From NCBI RefSeq assembly GCF_026672425.1, contig NZ_JAPPRC010000005.1, positions 372,001 through 436,000 on the forward strand: a stretch of 64,000 bases of DNA, given 5' to 3'. Below are positions 1-10,441 of the stretch, one piece after another (positions within the stretch are counted from its first letter, which is position 1; every line of letters starts with the position of its first letter). The notes beneath the pieces were generated by a model. It did no database searches. It was not told where the DNA came from and saw only the letters and a list, made by a program, of their open reading frames with translations. The translations under genes were made by a program, and so were the position numbers. The stretch is from Pannonibacter sp. SL95 (GTDB taxonomy: Bacteria; Pseudomonadota; Alphaproteobacteria; Rhizobiales; Stappiaceae).

Positions 1-29
1 AGCGACTTGGCGGCCTGATCAAGTCCCAT
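1..29 (-). CDS. nuoI: NADH-quinone oxidoreductase subunit I, first 9 codons only (partial)
   Basis: Only the N-terminus is inside the window; the gene continues past the left edge. The visible codons read MGLDQAAKS, which matches the usual alphaproteobacterial NuoI start. An AGGGAAGG ribosome binding site lies about 10 bases upstream of the ATG. NuoI carries two 4Fe-4S clusters in the peripheral arm of complex I and normally follows nuoH, as here. The call rests on these nine codons plus position in the cluster. Confidence 0.75.
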
Positions 30-52
30 CGCTGTTGCCTTCCCTCACGCGC

Positions 53-283
53 TCAGCCGACAAGCTGATGCGCGGCCAGATACCCGATCACCGGAAAACC
101 GAAGACCGGGAGAATGAACACCAGTTTGCGCAGGGCGGGTTCGAACCGGACGGCGAAACCGCCGCCCTTGCGCTTTTGCTTTTCCACCATCGCCGACAGC
201 AGCCCGTTGAGGATGCCGTAGTCGATCCAGCCGATGTAGAGGCCGATACCAGCCCCGATCAGCCCGGCGATGGAAAACTCCAT
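53..283 (-). CDS. small two-helix membrane protein within the nuo cluster
   Basis: This encodes 76 residues with two hydrophobic segments, about residues 5-27 and 50-72, separated by a short basic cytoplasmic-looking loop (KQKRKGGG). It starts 4 bases after the nuoH stop and ends 23 bases before the nuoI start, so it must be co-transcribed with complex I genes. It is not one of the 14 standard Nuo subunits and I do not recognise a named family. An accessory or assembly factor for the membrane arm is possible from position alone; this is inference. Strand, spacing and hydrophobicity make a real gene likely. Confidence 0.7.
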   Translation of the reverse strand: MEFSIAGLIGAGIGLYIGWIDYGILNGLLSAMVEKQKRKGGGFAVRFEPALRKLVFILPVFGFPVIGYLAAHQLVG

Positions 284-287
284 CGCC

Positions 288-1337
288 TTACGGAGCCCAG
301 CCCATCAGCTGCAGCACGCCGGCCACCAGGACCACCATGAACAGCGACAGCGGCAGGAACACCTTCCAGCCCAGACGCATCAGCTGGTCGTAGCGATAGC
401 GCGGGACCATTGCCTTCACCATGGCGAACATGAAGAAGACCAGCAGTGCCTTGAGCGAGAACCAGACAATCCCCGGCACCCAGGTGAAGGGCGCGATGTC
501 GAGCGGCGGCAGCCAGCCACCCATGAACAGGATGGTCATCATCGCGCACATCAGCGCAATGGCGACATACTCGCCGAGCATGAACATCATGTACGGGGTC
601 GAGCCGTATTCCACCATGAAGCCGGCGACCAGCTCGGACTCCGCTTCCGCGAGGTCAAACGGCGGACGGTTCGTCTCGGCGAGCGCCGAGATGAAGAACA
701 CGACGAACATCGGGAACAGAGGCAGCCAGTACCAGTTCAGGATCGACAGCCACGGCAGACCGACATAGCTCGCCAGACCCGTCTTCTGGGCATGGACGAT
801 CTCCGTCAGGTTCAGCGAACCGGCGCAGAGCAGGACGGTGACGATCACGAAGCCGATGGAGACTTCGTAGGACACCATCTGTGCCGCCGAGCGCAGGGCC
901 GACAGGAACGGGTACTTCGAGTTCGACGCCCAGCCACCCATGATGATGCCGTAGACGCCGAGCGACGAGATCGCGAAGATGTAGAGAATGCCAACGTTGA
1001 TGTCAGCGATCACCCAGCCTTCGGCCACCGGCATCACGGCCCAGGAGCTGAGGGCCAGCAACACGCTGATCAGGGGAGCCAGCAGGAACAGGCCCTTGTT
1101 GGAGCCTGCCGGGATCACCGGCTCCTTCAGCACGAACTTCAGAAGATCGGCGAAGGACTGGAAAAGACCCCAGGGACCGACCACGTTAGGGCCACGGCGG
1201 ATCTGCACGGCCGCCCAGATCTTGCGGTCGGCGTAGAGGATGTAGGCGATGACCACCAGGAGCACCACGAGCATCACCACGCTCTGCAGCGCCATCCAGA
1301 GGAAAGGCCAGCCGTAGGTCGTCATAAACTCCGACAT
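288..1337 (-). CDS. nuoH: NADH-quinone oxidoreductase subunit H
   Basis: The 349-residue product is the membrane subunit that joins the peripheral and membrane arms of complex I and forms part of the quinone-binding cavity. It is almost entirely hydrophobic, with about eight membrane segments, and contains the family stretches [11 protein letters not shown] near residue 50 and [19 protein letters not shown]. The start chosen is the ATG of [12 protein letters not shown]; an upstream in-frame ATG would add 30 basic residues without family support. It lies 16 bases downstream of nuoG and just before the small membrane gene, in one minus-strand operon. Confidence 0.96.
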   Translation of the reverse strand: MSEFMTTYGWPFLWMALQSVVMLVVLLVVIAYILYADRKIWAAVQIRRGPNVVGPWGLFQSFADLLKFVLKEPVIPAGSNKGLFLLAPLISVLLALSSWAVMPVAEGWVIADINVGILYIFAISSLGVYGIIMGGWASNSKYPFLSALRSAAQMVSYEVSIGFVIVTVLLCAGSLNLTEIVHAQKTGLASYVGLPWLSILNWYWLPLFPMFVVFFISALAETNRPPFDLAEAESELVAGFMVEYGSTPYMMFMLGEYVAIALMCAMMTILFMGGWLPPLDIAPFTWVPGIVWFSLKALLVFFMFAMVKAMVPRYRYDQLMRLGWKVFLPLSLFMVVLVAGVLQLMGWAP

Positions 1338-1353
1338 GTCTGTCCCCTGCCCC

Positions 1354-3423
1354 TTATTCCGCAGCCGCTGCCATGCGCGCCTTGGCCAGGGCGGAGCATT
1401 CCGCCATGACCTTCGACGCACGGGCAATCGGGTTGGTCAGATAGAAATCGCTGATGACGTTGTGGAACGCCGCCGAGTTGGCCTTGCCACCGGCAGCAGC
1501 CAGCTTCGCCACGTCCGCCGGGTCACCGGCGGCAATGCTGTCGATCGCGGCCATGTGCGGATGCGCCTCGAACAGCTTGGCGCGCAGCTGCGCCAGCGTG
1601 TCGAACGGCAGCGCCTTGCCCAGAACCGCCGAGAGCGCACGCAGGATGGCCCAGTCTTCACGGGCTTCGCCAAGCGGGAAGCCGGCACGCTCACCGAGCT
1701 GCACACGGCCTTCGGTGTTGACGTAGATCGCCGACTTTTCCGTGTAGGCCGCACCCGGCAGGATGACGTCGGCGCGGTGTGCGCCCTTGTCACCGTGGGT
1801 GCCCTGGTAGACGACAAAGGCGCCTGCGGGGATCTGGATCTCGTCCACGCCGAGCAGGAACAGCACGTCGAGGCTGTTCTCGGCGAGGATCTGACCGGTG
1901 GTCAGACCGCCCTCGCCCGGCACGAAGCCGATGTCGAGTGCACCAACCTGGGCAGCTTCCGTGTGCAGGACACTGAACCCGTTCCAGTCGGCACGGACAG
2001 CACCGCGGCTCTCGGCAAGCTTGGCGGCCAGCGCCAGGACGGCCGCGCCATCCGGACGGTTGATCGCGCCCTGACCCACGATGATCAGCGGCTTCTTGGC
2101 GCCCGCGAGGAACGACGCGTCATCAATCAGGGCTGCGAGCGTGTCCGGGCCAGCACCGCGATAGGTCGCCGGGTAGGTCAGATCCGCGTTCTGGCCGATG
2201 ATGTTGACCTCGACCGGACCCTTGACCCAACGCTTGCGCAGACGGGCGTTCAGCACCGGAGCCTCGACGCGCGGGTTGGTGCCGATCAGGACGATGGCAT
2301 CCGCCTCGTCAATGCCGGCAACCGTGGCGTTGAACAGGTAGCTGGCACGACCGTTCTTCGGATGCAGCGGCGAGCCGGGGAAGCGGCTGTCGAGGTTCTT
2401 CACGCCGAGGCTCTCCATGAGCAGCTTCAGCGCAAACATTTCTTCAACGCCCGACAGCTGACCGACGAGCGCGCCGATCTTGTCGGCGCTCGTTGCCTTC
2501 ACCTTGTCGGCGATGATCTGGAACGCCTCGGCCCAGGAGACCGGCACGATCTTGCCGTCCTTGCGGGCATAGGGGCGATCAAGGCGCTGGGTCTTCAGAC
2601 CATCCCAGATGTAGCGGGACTTGTCCGAGATCCACTCCTCGTTGACCTCTTCATTGAGGCGCGGCATGACGCGCATGACTTCACGGCCACGGGTGTCGAC
2701 GCGGATGGCCGAGCCGAGCGCGTCCATCACGTCGATGCTTTCGGTCTTCACCAGTTCCCAGGGACGGGCCTTGAACTCGTAAGGCTTGTGCGTGAGCGCG
2801 CCCACCGGGCACAGGTCAGCGGCGTTGCCCTGCATTTCGGACGACAGCGCAGCTTCCAGGTAGGTGGTGATCTCGGCATCCTCGCCGCGGCCGATCAGGC
2901 CCATGTCGGCGACGCCGCACACTTCCGTCGTGAAACGGACGCAGCGGGTGCAGTGGATGCAGCGGGTCATGATCGTCTTGATCAGCGGACCGATGTTCTT
3001 GTTCTCGACCGCGCGCTTGTTCTCGTGGAACCGCGAACCGTCGACGCCATAGGCCATCGCCTGGTCCTGCAGGTCGCACTCGCCGCCCTGATCGCAGATC
3101 GGGCAATCCAGCGGGTGGTTGATGAGCAGGAACTCCATCACGCCTTCGCGCGCCTTCTTGAGCATCGGGCTCTTGGTCAGGACGACGGGCGGCTCGCCAT
3201 TCGGTCCAGGACGCAGATCCTTGACGCCCATGGCGCAGGATGCGGTCGGCTTCGGGGGGCCGCCCTTCACTTCGACGAGGCACATGCGGCAGTTGCCGGC
3301 AATGGACAGACGGTCGTGATAGCAGAAGCGCGGCACTTCCGCGCCGGCCTCTTCGCAGGCCTGCAGCAGGGTGTAGTCCGCCGGGACGTCTACTTCATTG
3401 CCGTCGATGATCAGCTTTGTCAT
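1354..3423 (-). CDS. nuoG: NADH-quinone oxidoreductase subunit G
   Basis: The 689-residue product is the large iron-sulfur subunit of the peripheral arm, passing electrons from NuoF toward quinone. Near the N-terminus the ferredoxin-like domain has Cys34, Cys45, Cys48 and Cys63 for a 2Fe-2S cluster. The His-Cys cluster follows ([14 protein letters not shown]) and then the 4Fe-4S motif [10 protein letters not shown]. The rest is a molybdopterin-oxidoreductase-like fold without the cofactor, as usual for NuoG. The start [20 protein letters not shown] was preferred to an ATG 28 codons upstream because it matches the family start. It sits 28 bases after nuoF. Confidence 0.96.
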   Translation of the reverse strand: MTKLIIDGNEVDVPADYTLLQACEEAGAEVPRFCYHDRLSIAGNCRMCLVEVKGGPPKPTASCAMGVKDLRPGPNGEPPVVLTKSPMLKKAREGVMEFLLINHPLDCPICDQGGECDLQDQAMAYGVDGSRFHENKRAVENKNIGPLIKTIMTRCIHCTRCVRFTTEVCGVADMGLIGRGEDAEITTYLEAALSSEMQGNAADLCPVGALTHKPYEFKARPWELVKTESIDVMDALGSAIRVDTRGREVMRVMPRLNEEVNEEWISDKSRYIWDGLKTQRLDRPYARKDGKIVPVSWAEAFQIIADKVKATSADKIGALVGQLSGVEEMFALKLLMESLGVKNLDSRFPGSPLHPKNGRASYLFNATVAGIDEADAIVLIGTNPRVEAPVLNARLRKRWVKGPVEVNIIGQNADLTYPATYRGAGPDTLAALIDDASFLAGAKKPLIIVGQGAINRPDGAAVLALAAKLAESRGAVRADWNGFSVLHTEAAQVGALDIGFVPGEGGLTTGQILAENSLDVLFLLGVDEIQIPAGAFVVYQGTHGDKGAHRADVILPGAAYTEKSAIYVNTEGRVQLGERAGFPLGEAREDWAILRALSAVLGKALPFDTLAQLRAKLFEAHPHMAAIDSIAAGDPADVAKLAAAGGKANSAAFHNVISDFYLTNPIARASKVMAECSALAKARMAAAAE

Positions 3424-3451
3424 CGCGTGTCTCCGAATCCTCGTTCCCGGT

Positions 3452-4753
3452 TTACTCGGCCGCAACCAGCGTCTTGGGCGCACGGGTCTTGGCGACATAG
3501 TCGTCAATCCGCGCCTCGATCACCGGACGGAAGTTCTTGATCAGGCCCTGGATCGGCCAGGCAGCCGCATCGCCAAGGGCGCAGATCGTGTGGCCTTCGA
3601 CCTGCTTGGTCACGTTGAACAGCATGTCGATCTCCTCGCGCGAGGACTGACCCTTGACCATGCGTTCCATGACGCGCCACATCCAGCCCGTGCCCTCGCG
3701 GCACGGCGTGCACTGACCGCAGCTCTCATGCTTGTAGAAGTAGCTGAGACGGGCAATCGCCTTGATGATGTCGGTCGACTTGTCCATCACGATCACCGCC
3801 GCCGTGCCAAGGCCGGAGCCAAGGCCGCGCAGGGTGTCGAAGTCCATGGCGACGTCCTTAACCTGCTCGCCGGTCAGGCAAGGCACGGACGAACCGCCCG
3901 GGATCACGGCCAGAAGATTGTCCCAGCCGCCACGAATGCCGCCGCAATGGCGCTCGATCAGCTCGCGGAACGGAATGCCGAGTTCTTCTTCCACGGTGCA
4001 CGGCTTGTTGACGTGACCGGAGATGCAGAACAGCTTGGTGCCGGTGTTGTTCGGCTTGCCGAGACCGGCAAACCAGGCACCGCCACGACGCAGGATGGTC
4101 GGGGCGACAGCGATGGATTCGACGTTGTTCACCGTCGTCGGGCAGCCGTAGAGGCCAACGTTGGCCGGGAACGGCGGCTTCAGGCGCGGCTGGCCCTTCT
4201 TGCCTTCCAGGCTTTCGAGCAGCGCGGTTTCCTCACCGCAGATGTAGGCACCTGCGCCGTGATGGACGTAGATGTCGAAATCGTAGCCGTTCTTGTTGTT
4301 CTTGCCGATCAGGCCAGCCTCATAGGCCTGGTCGATGGCACCCTGAAGGCGCTCACGCTCGCGAATGAACTCGCCGCGCACATAGATGTAGGCCGCAATG
4401 GCGCCCATGGCGTAGCCGGCGAGCAAGCAGCCTTCAACCAGCGTATGCGGGTCGTGGCGCAGGATCTCGCGGTCCTTGCAGGTGCCCGGCTCGGACTCGT
4501 CGGCGTTGACGACGAGGTAAGACGGACGGCCATCGCTGGCCTTCGGCATGAACGACCACTTGAGACCGGTCGGGAAGCCTGCACCGCCACGGCCGCGCAG
4601 TCCCGACCCCTTCATCTCGTCGATGATCCAGTCACGGCCCTTTTCGATCAACGCCTTGGTGTTGTCCCAATGGCCACGCTTGCGCGCGCCCTCAAGACCC
4701 CAGTCGTGCAGGCCGTAAATATTGGTGAAGATCCGATCCTGATCCTTCAGCAT
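3452..4753 (-). CDS. nuoF: NADH-quinone oxidoreductase subunit F
   Basis: The 433-residue product binds NADH and FMN and takes the first electrons into complex I. The NADH-binding glycine motif [13 protein letters not shown] lies near residues 54-66 and the flavin-site motif NADESEPGT follows. Near the C-terminus Cys345, Cys348, Cys351 (CGQCTPC) and Cys391 bind the N3 4Fe-4S cluster. Length is normal for the family. It lies 9 bases downstream of nuoE in the nuo operon. Confidence 0.97.
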   Translation of the reverse strand: MLKDQDRIFTNIYGLHDWGLEGARKRGHWDNTKALIEKGRDWIIDEMKGSGLRGRGGAGFPTGLKWSFMPKASDGRPSYLVVNADESEPGTCKDREILRHDPHTLVEGCLLAGYAMGAIAAYIYVRGEFIRERERLQGAIDQAYEAGLIGKNNKNGYDFDIYVHHGAGAYICGEETALLESLEGKKGQPRLKPPFPANVGLYGCPTTVNNVESIAVAPTILRRGGAWFAGLGKPNNTGTKLFCISGHVNKPCTVEEELGIPFRELIERHCGGIRGGWDNLLAVIPGGSSVPCLTGEQVKDVAMDFDTLRGLGSGLGTAAVIVMDKSTDIIKAIARLSYFYKHESCGQCTPCREGTGWMWRVMERMVKGQSSREEIDMLFNVTKQVEGHTICALGDAAAWPIQGLIKNFRPVIEARIDDYVAKTRAPKTLVAAE

Positions 4754-4762
4754 CTCGCCCTC

Positions 4763-5935
4763 TCACCCCTCACTCTTGCTGGACGGCACGTCGCCGGCGT
4801 CCACGCGCTTGGAGAATTCCGTTTCGCCGCCGGTCGCCAGGGTCTTGGCCTGAACGATCCACTCTTCACGGTCGATACGGCCCTTGAAGTTCAGATTGGA
4901 TTCAACCCAGGCCTTGTTGGCATCGGTCCAACCGGCGATCTGGTCAAAGTGATAGACGCCAAGCTCGTTCAGCGTGGCTTCGATCTTCGGACCAATCCCC
5001 TTGATCCGCTTGAGATCATCCGCCTTGCCTTCACGGGCAGTCGTCAGCAGGCCGGGCTTCTCGCCCTCACCTGCCGGGCTTGCAGCCTCCGGCTTTGCCG
5101 GTGCAGCAGCAGCAGGAGCTGCGGCAGCAGGGGCCGGCGCAGGTGCTGCAGCAGCTGCCGCCTTACGGGCTGCAACCTCGGCCTTGACGCGCGCGACCGC
5201 ATCCTCAGCCGGCGTCGGAACGCCGTTGTAGTCATGTCCGCCGCCGTTGATCGACGCGCCGGCGAAGGCATGCGAAGCCTTGGCGTTGCCGTCGACAACA
5301 TGGGCGTAGGGCAGCGCGCCAACCGTATCGTCGCTCAGCGAGGTCAGGGTCGTTGCCCCGCCCTCAGGAGCGCCAAAGCGGCGGTCAATCTGCGGACCCG
5401 GTGTGATTTCACGGCCGGCGGCGATGCCCTCGATCAGCTTCTCGAGGCTCTCCGGGGTCAGGTCTTCGTAGGTGTCCTTGAAGATCTGGACCATCGGCGC
5501 GTTGACGCAGGCACCAAGGCACTCGACCTCTTCCCAGGAGAAGTTGCCATCAGCCGACAGTTCGTGCGAATGCGCCGCGATCTTCGACTTGCAGACGCGG
5601 ATCAGGTCCTCAGCGCCCCGCAGCTGGCACGGCGTGGTGCCGCAAACCTGGATATGCGCCTTCTTGCCGACCGGCTGAAGCTGGAACATCGTGTAGAATG
5701 TCGCGACTTCCAGCACGCGGATATGCGGCATGTCCAGCATTTCGGCGATGTAGCGGATGGCAGGCTCGCAGACCCAGCCCTCATTCTGCTCCTGTGCGCG
5801 CCACAGCAACGGAATGACTGCAGAGGCCTGACGACCAGCCGGATAGCGGTCAATCACCTTCTGTGCCCAGGCAAGGTTCTCCGCCGTGAAAGCGAAGTTG
5901 TCCGGTTGTTCCGCGGCAAGTCTGCGAACCGCCAT
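4763..5935 (-). CDS. nuoE: NADH-quinone oxidoreductase subunit E with long C-terminal extension
   Basis: Residues 1-180 form a standard NuoE thioredoxin-like domain with Cys98, Cys103, Cys139 and Cys143 for the N1a 2Fe-2S cluster. Many bacterial NuoE proteins end near 165-180 residues; this one has 390. The extra part has an Ala/Pro-rich linker (about residues 235-285) and a helix-hairpin-helix-like segment ([20 protein letters not shown]) followed by a Trp-rich stretch. Extensions of this kind are known in alphaproteobacterial NuoE; their role is not established from sequence. The gene is separated from nuoD by about 215 noncoding bases. Confidence 0.93.
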   Translation of the reverse strand: MAVRRLAAEQPDNFAFTAENLAWAQKVIDRYPAGRQASAVIPLLWRAQEQNEGWVCEPAIRYIAEMLDMPHIRVLEVATFYTMFQLQPVGKKAHIQVCGTTPCQLRGAEDLIRVCKSKIAAHSHELSADGNFSWEEVECLGACVNAPMVQIFKDTYEDLTPESLEKLIEGIAAGREITPGPQIDRRFGAPEGGATTLTSLSDDTVGALPYAHVVDGNAKASHAFAGASINGGGHDYNGVPTPAEDAVARVKAEVAARKAAAAAAPAPAPAAAAPAAAAPAKPEAASPAGEGEKPGLLTTAREGKADDLKRIKGIGPKIEATLNELGVYHFDQIAGWTDANKAWVESNLNFKGRIDREEWIVQAKTLATGGETEFSKRVDAGDVPSSKSEG

Positions 5936-6151
5936 GGTCTGATCCCCGTTCCGTATGTCTCAGGCCGCTTGGCCCTGTCCTGTAGCCGCCCGATGCGGAC
6001 GTCTTCACGACAGGCCCGCGGCGACTGCGGGTTGCGCCAGGGCAAGGCCCCGGTGCCGATTGAATTGCTGCCGGGAAAGGGCAATCCCCTGCCCGGCTTC
6101 GAAATCTTGCTCCGGCAACCGGTCAGACCGGAGCCGGAAAACGGACCGCGC

Positions 6152-7337
6152 TTAGCGGTCAACCTCGCCGAACACAATGTCGAGCGAGCCAAGGATGGCC
6201 GACACGTCCGCCAGCTGATGGCCACGGCAGAGGTAGTCCATCGCCTGCAGGTGGGCGTAGCCCGGAGCCTTGATCTTGCAGCGGTACGGCTTGTTGGTGC
6301 CGTCAGCCACGAGATAGACGCCGAATTCGCCCTTCGGCGCCTCGACAGCGGCATACACTTCGCCGGCCGGGACGTGATAGCCCTCGGTGTACAGCTTGAA
6401 GTGATGGATCAGCGCTTCCATCGACCGCTTCATCTCGCCGCGCTTCGGCGGCACGATCTTGCCGTCAGTCGACGAAATCGGACCCGTCTCCTTGGTCAGG
6501 CGCTCAAGGCACTGCTTCATGATCCGGACCGACTGGCGCATCTCTTCCACGCGGATGAGATATCGGTCGTAGCAGTCGCCGTTCTTGCCGATCGGAATGT
6601 CGAAGTCGAGATCGGCGTAGCACTCATAGGGCTGCGACTTGCGCAGGTCCCAGGCAGCGCCGGACCCGCGAACCATGACGCCGGAGAAGCCCCAGGCCCA
6701 GGCCTCGTCAAGCGTCACGACGCCGATGTCGACGTTGCGCTGCTTGAAGATACGGTTGTCGGTCAGCAGGCCCCTCGATGTCGTCCAGCGTCTGCAGGAA
6801 CGGATCACAGAAGTCCCAGATGTCGTCCAGCAGCGCACGCGGCAGATCCTGGTGCACACCACCTGGACGAACATAGGCTGCGTGCATGCGGGCGCCACAG
6901 GCGCGCTCATAGAACACCATCAGCTCTTCGCGCGGCTCGAAGCCCCACAGCGGCGGGGTCAGCGCGCCAACGTCCATGGCCTGCGTGGTCACGTTCAGGA
7001 GATGCGACAGGATGCGGCCGATTTCCGAGAAGAGGACGCGGATCAGCTGGCCACGCATCGGCACGGTGATGCCGAGCATCTTTTCCACGGCCAGCGCGAA
7101 GGCATGTTCCTGGTTCATCGGCGCCACGTAATCGAGGCGGTCGAAATACGGAACGGCCTGCAGATAGGTCTTCTGCTCGATCAGCTTCTCGGTGCCGCGA
7201 TGCAGCAGGCCGATATGCGGATCGACGCGCGTGACCACTTCGCCGTCAAGCTCCAGCACGAGGCGCAACACGCCGTGCGCCGCCGGATGCTGCGGACCGA
7301 AGTTGATGTTGAAATTGCGAACCTGAGCCTCAGCCAT
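6152..7337 (-). pseudogene. nuoD: NADH-quinone oxidoreductase subunit D, disrupted by a one-base frameshift
   Basis: NuoD is the 49-kDa subunit that with NuoH forms the quinone site. The first frame starts at [22 protein letters not shown] and runs to a stop at 6708; the rest of the protein, from [18 protein letters not shown] to the C-terminus, lies in the next frame and stops at 6152. The break is at four G on the coding strand (CCCC at 6771-6774), where three would give the family sequence DDIEGLLTDNR. Removing one base restores 394 residues, the expected length. Everything on both sides is well conserved, so this is either a homopolymer sequencing error or a very recent mutation. Confidence 0.9.
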
Positions 7338-7347
7338 CTTGCCCGCC

Positions 7348-7953
7348 TTAATTCGTCGTTGCCTTCTCATCGCCCGGCAGCACGTAGTCCGTGCCTTCCC
7401 AGGGCGAGAGGAAGTCGAAGTTGCGGAATTCCTGGTTCAGACGCACGGGCTCGTAAACCACGCGCTTCTTCTCGTCGTCGTAACGCACTTCGACGTAACC
7501 GGTGACGGGAAAGTCCTTGCGGAGCGGATGGCCGTCAAAACCATAGTCGGTCAGGATGCGGCGCAGATCCGGGTGACCGGAGAACAGGATGCCGTACATG
7601 TCGTAGGCTTCGCGCTCGAACCATTCGGCCGACGGGAACACAGCGATCAGCGAGGGGACCGGCGTGTCTTCGTCGGTCGCGACCTTCACGCGGATGCGCT
7701 GGTTCTGGACCGGAGACATCAGGTGATAGACGACGTCGAACCGCTTTTCGCGTGCCGGGTAGTCCACGCCGCAGATATCCGTCAGGTTGACGAACTTGCA
7801 GCTCGCATCGTCCCGCAGGAAGCGGATCGCATCCACGATCGCCGGCGCGCCGACCACCAGGGTCAGTTCGCCATAGGCGACGGACCAGCCCAGAAGCTTG
7901 TCATGAAGCCCCTGCTGGATATGCTCGCCGAGTTCCTTGAGCGTCTCGTCCAT
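7348..7953 (-). CDS. nuoC: NADH-quinone oxidoreductase subunit C
   Basis: The 201-residue product is the 30-kDa subunit of the connecting arm. The family signature [22 protein letters not shown] is seen as [20 protein letters not shown], followed by [27 protein letters not shown]. Length is normal. It starts 126 bases after nuoB and ends 10 bases before nuoD. NuoC and NuoD are separate here, as in most alphaproteobacteria, rather than fused as in E. coli. Confidence 0.97.
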   Translation of the reverse strand: MDETLKELGEHIQQGLHDKLLGWSVAYGELTLVVGAPAIVDAIRFLRDDASCKFVNLTDICGVDYPAREKRFDVVYHLMSPVQNQRIRVKVATDEDTPVPSLIAVFPSAEWFEREAYDMYGILFSGHPDLRRILTDYGFDGHPLRKDFPVTGYVEVRYDDEKKRVVYEPVRLNQEFRNFDFLSPWEGTDYVLPGDEKATTN

Positions 7954-8079
7954 CGTATCGACCTCGACAATGGCCCCGTGAGCGTCACGCGGGGCTCTCC
8001 CTCAAGGCACCGTCGCCGGTGCCGCTGGCAGGTTGTCCCCGCCCGTCCTGCCCAGCCAGACTTGCGCCTGGCCCGAGCC

Positions 8080-8661
8080 TTAGCGTTCGATCGTGCCGGT
8101 GCGGCGGATCTTCTTCTGCAGCATCAGCACGCCATAGAGCAGCGCTTCTGCCGTCGGCGGGCAGCCCGGGACATAGATGTCGACCGGAACGATGCGGTCA
8201 CAGCCGCGCACCACCGAATAGGAATAGTGATAGTAGCCGCCGCCGTTGGCACAGGAGCCCATGGAGATGACATAGCGCGGCTCCGGCATCTGGTCATAGA
8301 CCTTGCGCAGGGCCGGGGCCATCTTGTTGGTCAGCGTGCCGGCGACGATCATCACGTCGGACTGGCGTGGGCTGGCGCGCGGAGCAAAGCCGAAACGCTC
8401 GGCGTCATACCGCGGCATCGACATCTGCATCATTTCGACAGCGCAGCAGGCCAGACCAAAGGTCATCCACATCAGCGAGCCGGTACGGGCCCACTGGATC
8501 AGGCTGTCGGTCGAGGTGACGAGAAAGCCCTTGTCGGCCAGCTCGTCATTGACCTGCGAGAAAAAGGCATCGTTCGAGCCGATCGGCTTGCCGGTGGCCG
8601 GATCGATCAGGCCCTTCGGCTGCGGCGCGACGAGCGGGCCGGAAGACGTGGTCAGTCCCAT
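8080..8661 (-). CDS. nuoB: NADH-quinone oxidoreductase subunit B
   Basis: The 193-residue product carries the terminal 4Fe-4S cluster N2 that reduces quinone. The ligands are visible as adjacent Cys72-Cys73 ([11 protein letters not shown]), Cys137 (SMGSCANGG) and Cys167 ([13 protein letters not shown]). The start [10 protein letters not shown] was chosen because a GAAGAAGGGGG ribosome site lies just upstream inside the end of nuoA; an ATG 7 codons earlier would bury that site. The start overlaps the nuoA stop by about 10 bases, so translation is probably coupled. Confidence 0.96.
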   Translation of the reverse strand: MGLTTSSGPLVAPQPKGLIDPATGKPIGSNDAFFSQVNDELADKGFLVTSTDSLIQWARTGSLMWMTFGLACCAVEMMQMSMPRYDAERFGFAPRASPRQSDVMIVAGTLTNKMAPALRKVYDQMPEPRYVISMGSCANGGGYYHYSYSVVRGCDRIVPVDIYVPGCPPTAEALLYGVLMLQKKIRRTGTIER

Positions 8662-9017
8662 TCCAGTGCCCCCTTCTTCCATTCGTAGATGAAGCCGATT
8701 GTCAGCACGCCGAGGAACACCATCATCGACCAGAAGCCGTACCAGCCCAGATCACCGAACACGACGGCCCAGGGGAACAGGAAGGCGACTTCCAGATCGA
8801 AGATGATGAACAGGATCGAGACGAGATAGAAGCGCACGTCAAACTTCATGCGCGCGTCGTCGAAGGCGTTGAACCCGCACTCATAGGCGGAGAGCTTTTC
8901 TGGATCCGGCTTCGAATAGGCCAGCAAAAACGGCGACACCAGCAACGCCAGGCCAATGACCAGCGAGATGCCGATGAAGACGGCAATCGGGATATAGTCC
9001 CGCAACAGATCTTCCAT
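8652..9017 (-). CDS. nuoA: NADH-quinone oxidoreductase subunit A
   Basis: The 121-residue membrane subunit has three hydrophobic segments and the family loop [36 protein letters not shown], whose Cys and acidic residues are typical. It begins at the ATG of [14 protein letters not shown]; longer in-frame upstream starts add basic, Cys-rich sequence without family support. As the first gene of the nuo operon it follows the 450-base region that should hold the operon promoter. Confidence 0.95.
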   Translation of the reverse strand: MEDLLRDYIPIAVFIGISLVIGLALLVSPFLLAYSKPDPEKLSAYECGFNAFDDARMKFDVRFYLVSILFIIFDLEVAFLFPWAVVFGDLGWYGFWSMMVFLGVLTIGFIYEWKKGALEWD

Positions 9018-9431
9018 GTCTTTCGCGTCCTTGCATTTGGCGGGCCGGATCGGGAGGAGATCCAGTCGCAACGGACAGGCGCGATGGCGCGACTCATGCC
9101 CGCAGCGGCCCCGGTTTAACCAACATGCGAGCGCACGATTAGCCCACGCGCATGGGCAACGCAAGAGGCCAGACCGGTCAAACACAAGCACAATTCGTTC
9201 TGGCACAAGCCCTGCTCTAGCAATTTTTGCCGGTCACGCCGCGAGGGCAGCGGATTTCCGCCTGAAATGCGCCGCAATTTCTCTCAGCTTGCGGCAGCGC
9301 AAGGCGACACCTCGCCGCAGAACTCTCGCTGGAAATGGTTGTTGGCCGGCTAATCGCCGCAGGCACCGGATGGCGGCCTTTGCACGCAGGGCCGCTGGCG
9401 GTGTGAATGTTCTGGTGAATTGCTGGCAAAG
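9018..9431. other. noncoding region upstream of nuoA
   Basis: No open frame here has family character. The segment must hold the nuo promoter on the minus strand; apart from the weak -35/-10 pair described separately I see no operator, riboswitch or repeat. It ends at the terminator of the tRNA-Asp genes. Confidence 0.5.
9136..9164 (-). promoter_or_regulatory. weak candidate sigma-70 promoter for the nuo operon
   Basis: On the minus strand TTGCGT and TAATCG are separated by 17 bases and point toward nuoA, about 120 bases upstream of its start. Both hexamers differ from consensus, so this is only the best-looking pair found in the region. Confidence 0.25.
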
Positions 9432-9454
9432 AAAAAGGCCCCACGAGGGGGCCT
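9432..9454 (-). terminator. rho-independent terminator after the tRNA-Asp genes
   Basis: On the minus strand AGGCCCC and GGGGCCT form a perfect 7-bp stem followed by TTTTCTTT. It lies 15 bases beyond the 3' end of the second tRNA-Asp. Confidence 0.88.
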
Positions 9455-9468
9455 GTTCTTTTCGTGAG

Positions 9469-9545
9469 TGGCGCGAGTGACGGGGCTCGAACCCGCGACC
9501 TCCGGCGTGACAGGCCGGCACTCTAACCAACTGAGCTACACCCGC
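9469..9545 (-). tRNA. tRNA-Asp (GTC), copy 2
   Basis: The 77-base gene folds into a full cloverleaf with acceptor stem GCGGGTG/CACTCGC, anticodon loop CTGTCAC (anticodon GTC) and encoded CCA. It is identical to the copy 40 bases upstream and probably shares one transcript with it. Confidence 0.97.
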
Positions 9546-9585
9546 ACATCTCACGAAGCGGTCGCCACTTCCAGAACCTGGAGAG

Positions 9586-9662
9586 TGGCGCGAGTGACGG
9601 GGCTCGAACCCGCGACCTCCGGCGTGACAGGCCGGCACTCTAACCAACTGAGCTACACCCGC
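9586..9662 (-). tRNA. tRNA-Asp (GTC), copy 1
   Basis: This is identical over all 77 bases to the following copy, including the encoded CCA, with a repeat period of 117 bases. The pair is a tandem duplication. Anticodon GTC reads GAC and GAU. Confidence 0.97.
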
Positions 9663-10087
9663 TTCGCTCCTGCAAACCGTGTGGCCTGCAAGAAGTGGGC
9701 GTGGTGTACGGCGCTGAGAGCGGGAAGTCAAGCACCTGAAACAGCGTTCTGTGCGGTTTTTCAGAGAGCGCGAAAACTTGCCCGGATCCCTTGCGGAAAC
9801 CTCGGATTTCACTTGTGAATAACCGCCGTTTCCGCAGCCGACTAAAAATTTGGTCCGGCAGAAATCTCTTCTCCGGCAAAAGGTTATCCACAGCCAATGC
9901 AAGAATGCCGGCGTCTGATCCAGACGTCGCAAAGTGGGTCCGACCCGGCAGATTGGCGCGAGCGCCCTCGCCTTCCATCGGTCGTCTGGCTTGCGACAGG
10001 TTGCCGGTACAGGATCAGGCGCCGCAAGGCACAAAAAAACCCGGCGACTTTCGTGCCAGGTTCGTATCGCGTTGACATCGTGCGGAA
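9663..10087. other. spacer between tRNA-Val and tRNA-Asp with two DnaA-box-like sites
   Basis: No gene is supported here. A perfect DnaA box TTATCCACA is at 9884-9892, and TGTGAATAA at 9814-9822 is the same box with one mismatch in opposite orientation; an AT-rich stretch lies between them. Two sites are too few to call an origin, and they may be chance or a minor DnaA-binding locus. Confidence 0.35.
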
Positions 10088-10163
10088 TGGTGGGCGGTGA
10101 GAGACTCGAACTCCCGACATCCTCGGTGTAAACGAGGCGCTCTACCAACTGAGCTAACCGCCC
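10088..10163 (-). tRNA. tRNA-Val (TAC)
   Basis: The 76-base gene has acceptor stem GGGCGGT/ACCGCCC, anticodon stem CCTCG/CGAGG with loop TTTACAC (anticodon TAC) and encoded CCA. It reads GUA and probably GUG. It lies upstream of the tRNA-Asp pair on the same strand. Confidence 0.97.
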
Positions 10164-10441
10164 GCCGATAAATTGGCTCATAGGGGCTTCGGCCCAGCTT
10201 GGCAAGAGGCATTTCGAGGGCGGATTGCAATTCACCAGGAACCTGTGGGCAACATTTCGCGCCCTGCCTTCCCTGCTCAAGACCCGATGTGACAGCTGCA
10301 TTCGCCAGGATCGAGATCAGACGATTCCTCGCGATAAGCGTTTGAGCTGGCGCAGACAGCGCAGGATGGACGCACGTTGGTTCCCACGCGCTCACCCGGA
10401 CCCGCTGCTGTCTCAACTGCTTACGGGATGTCCCGGCCGGT

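Noticed and set aside
3398-7069. Very long open frame antisense to nuoD-nuoF (over 1200 codons)
   Set aside because: High GC content removes stop codons from antisense frames. The minus strand has unambiguous Nuo proteins, and the plus-strand translation is Arg/His/Asp-rich without any family motif.
9814-9892. A replication origin at the DnaA-like boxes
   Set aside because: Only two boxes, no dnaA, hemE or other origin-associated genes nearby, and no unwinding element beyond a short AT-rich stretch.
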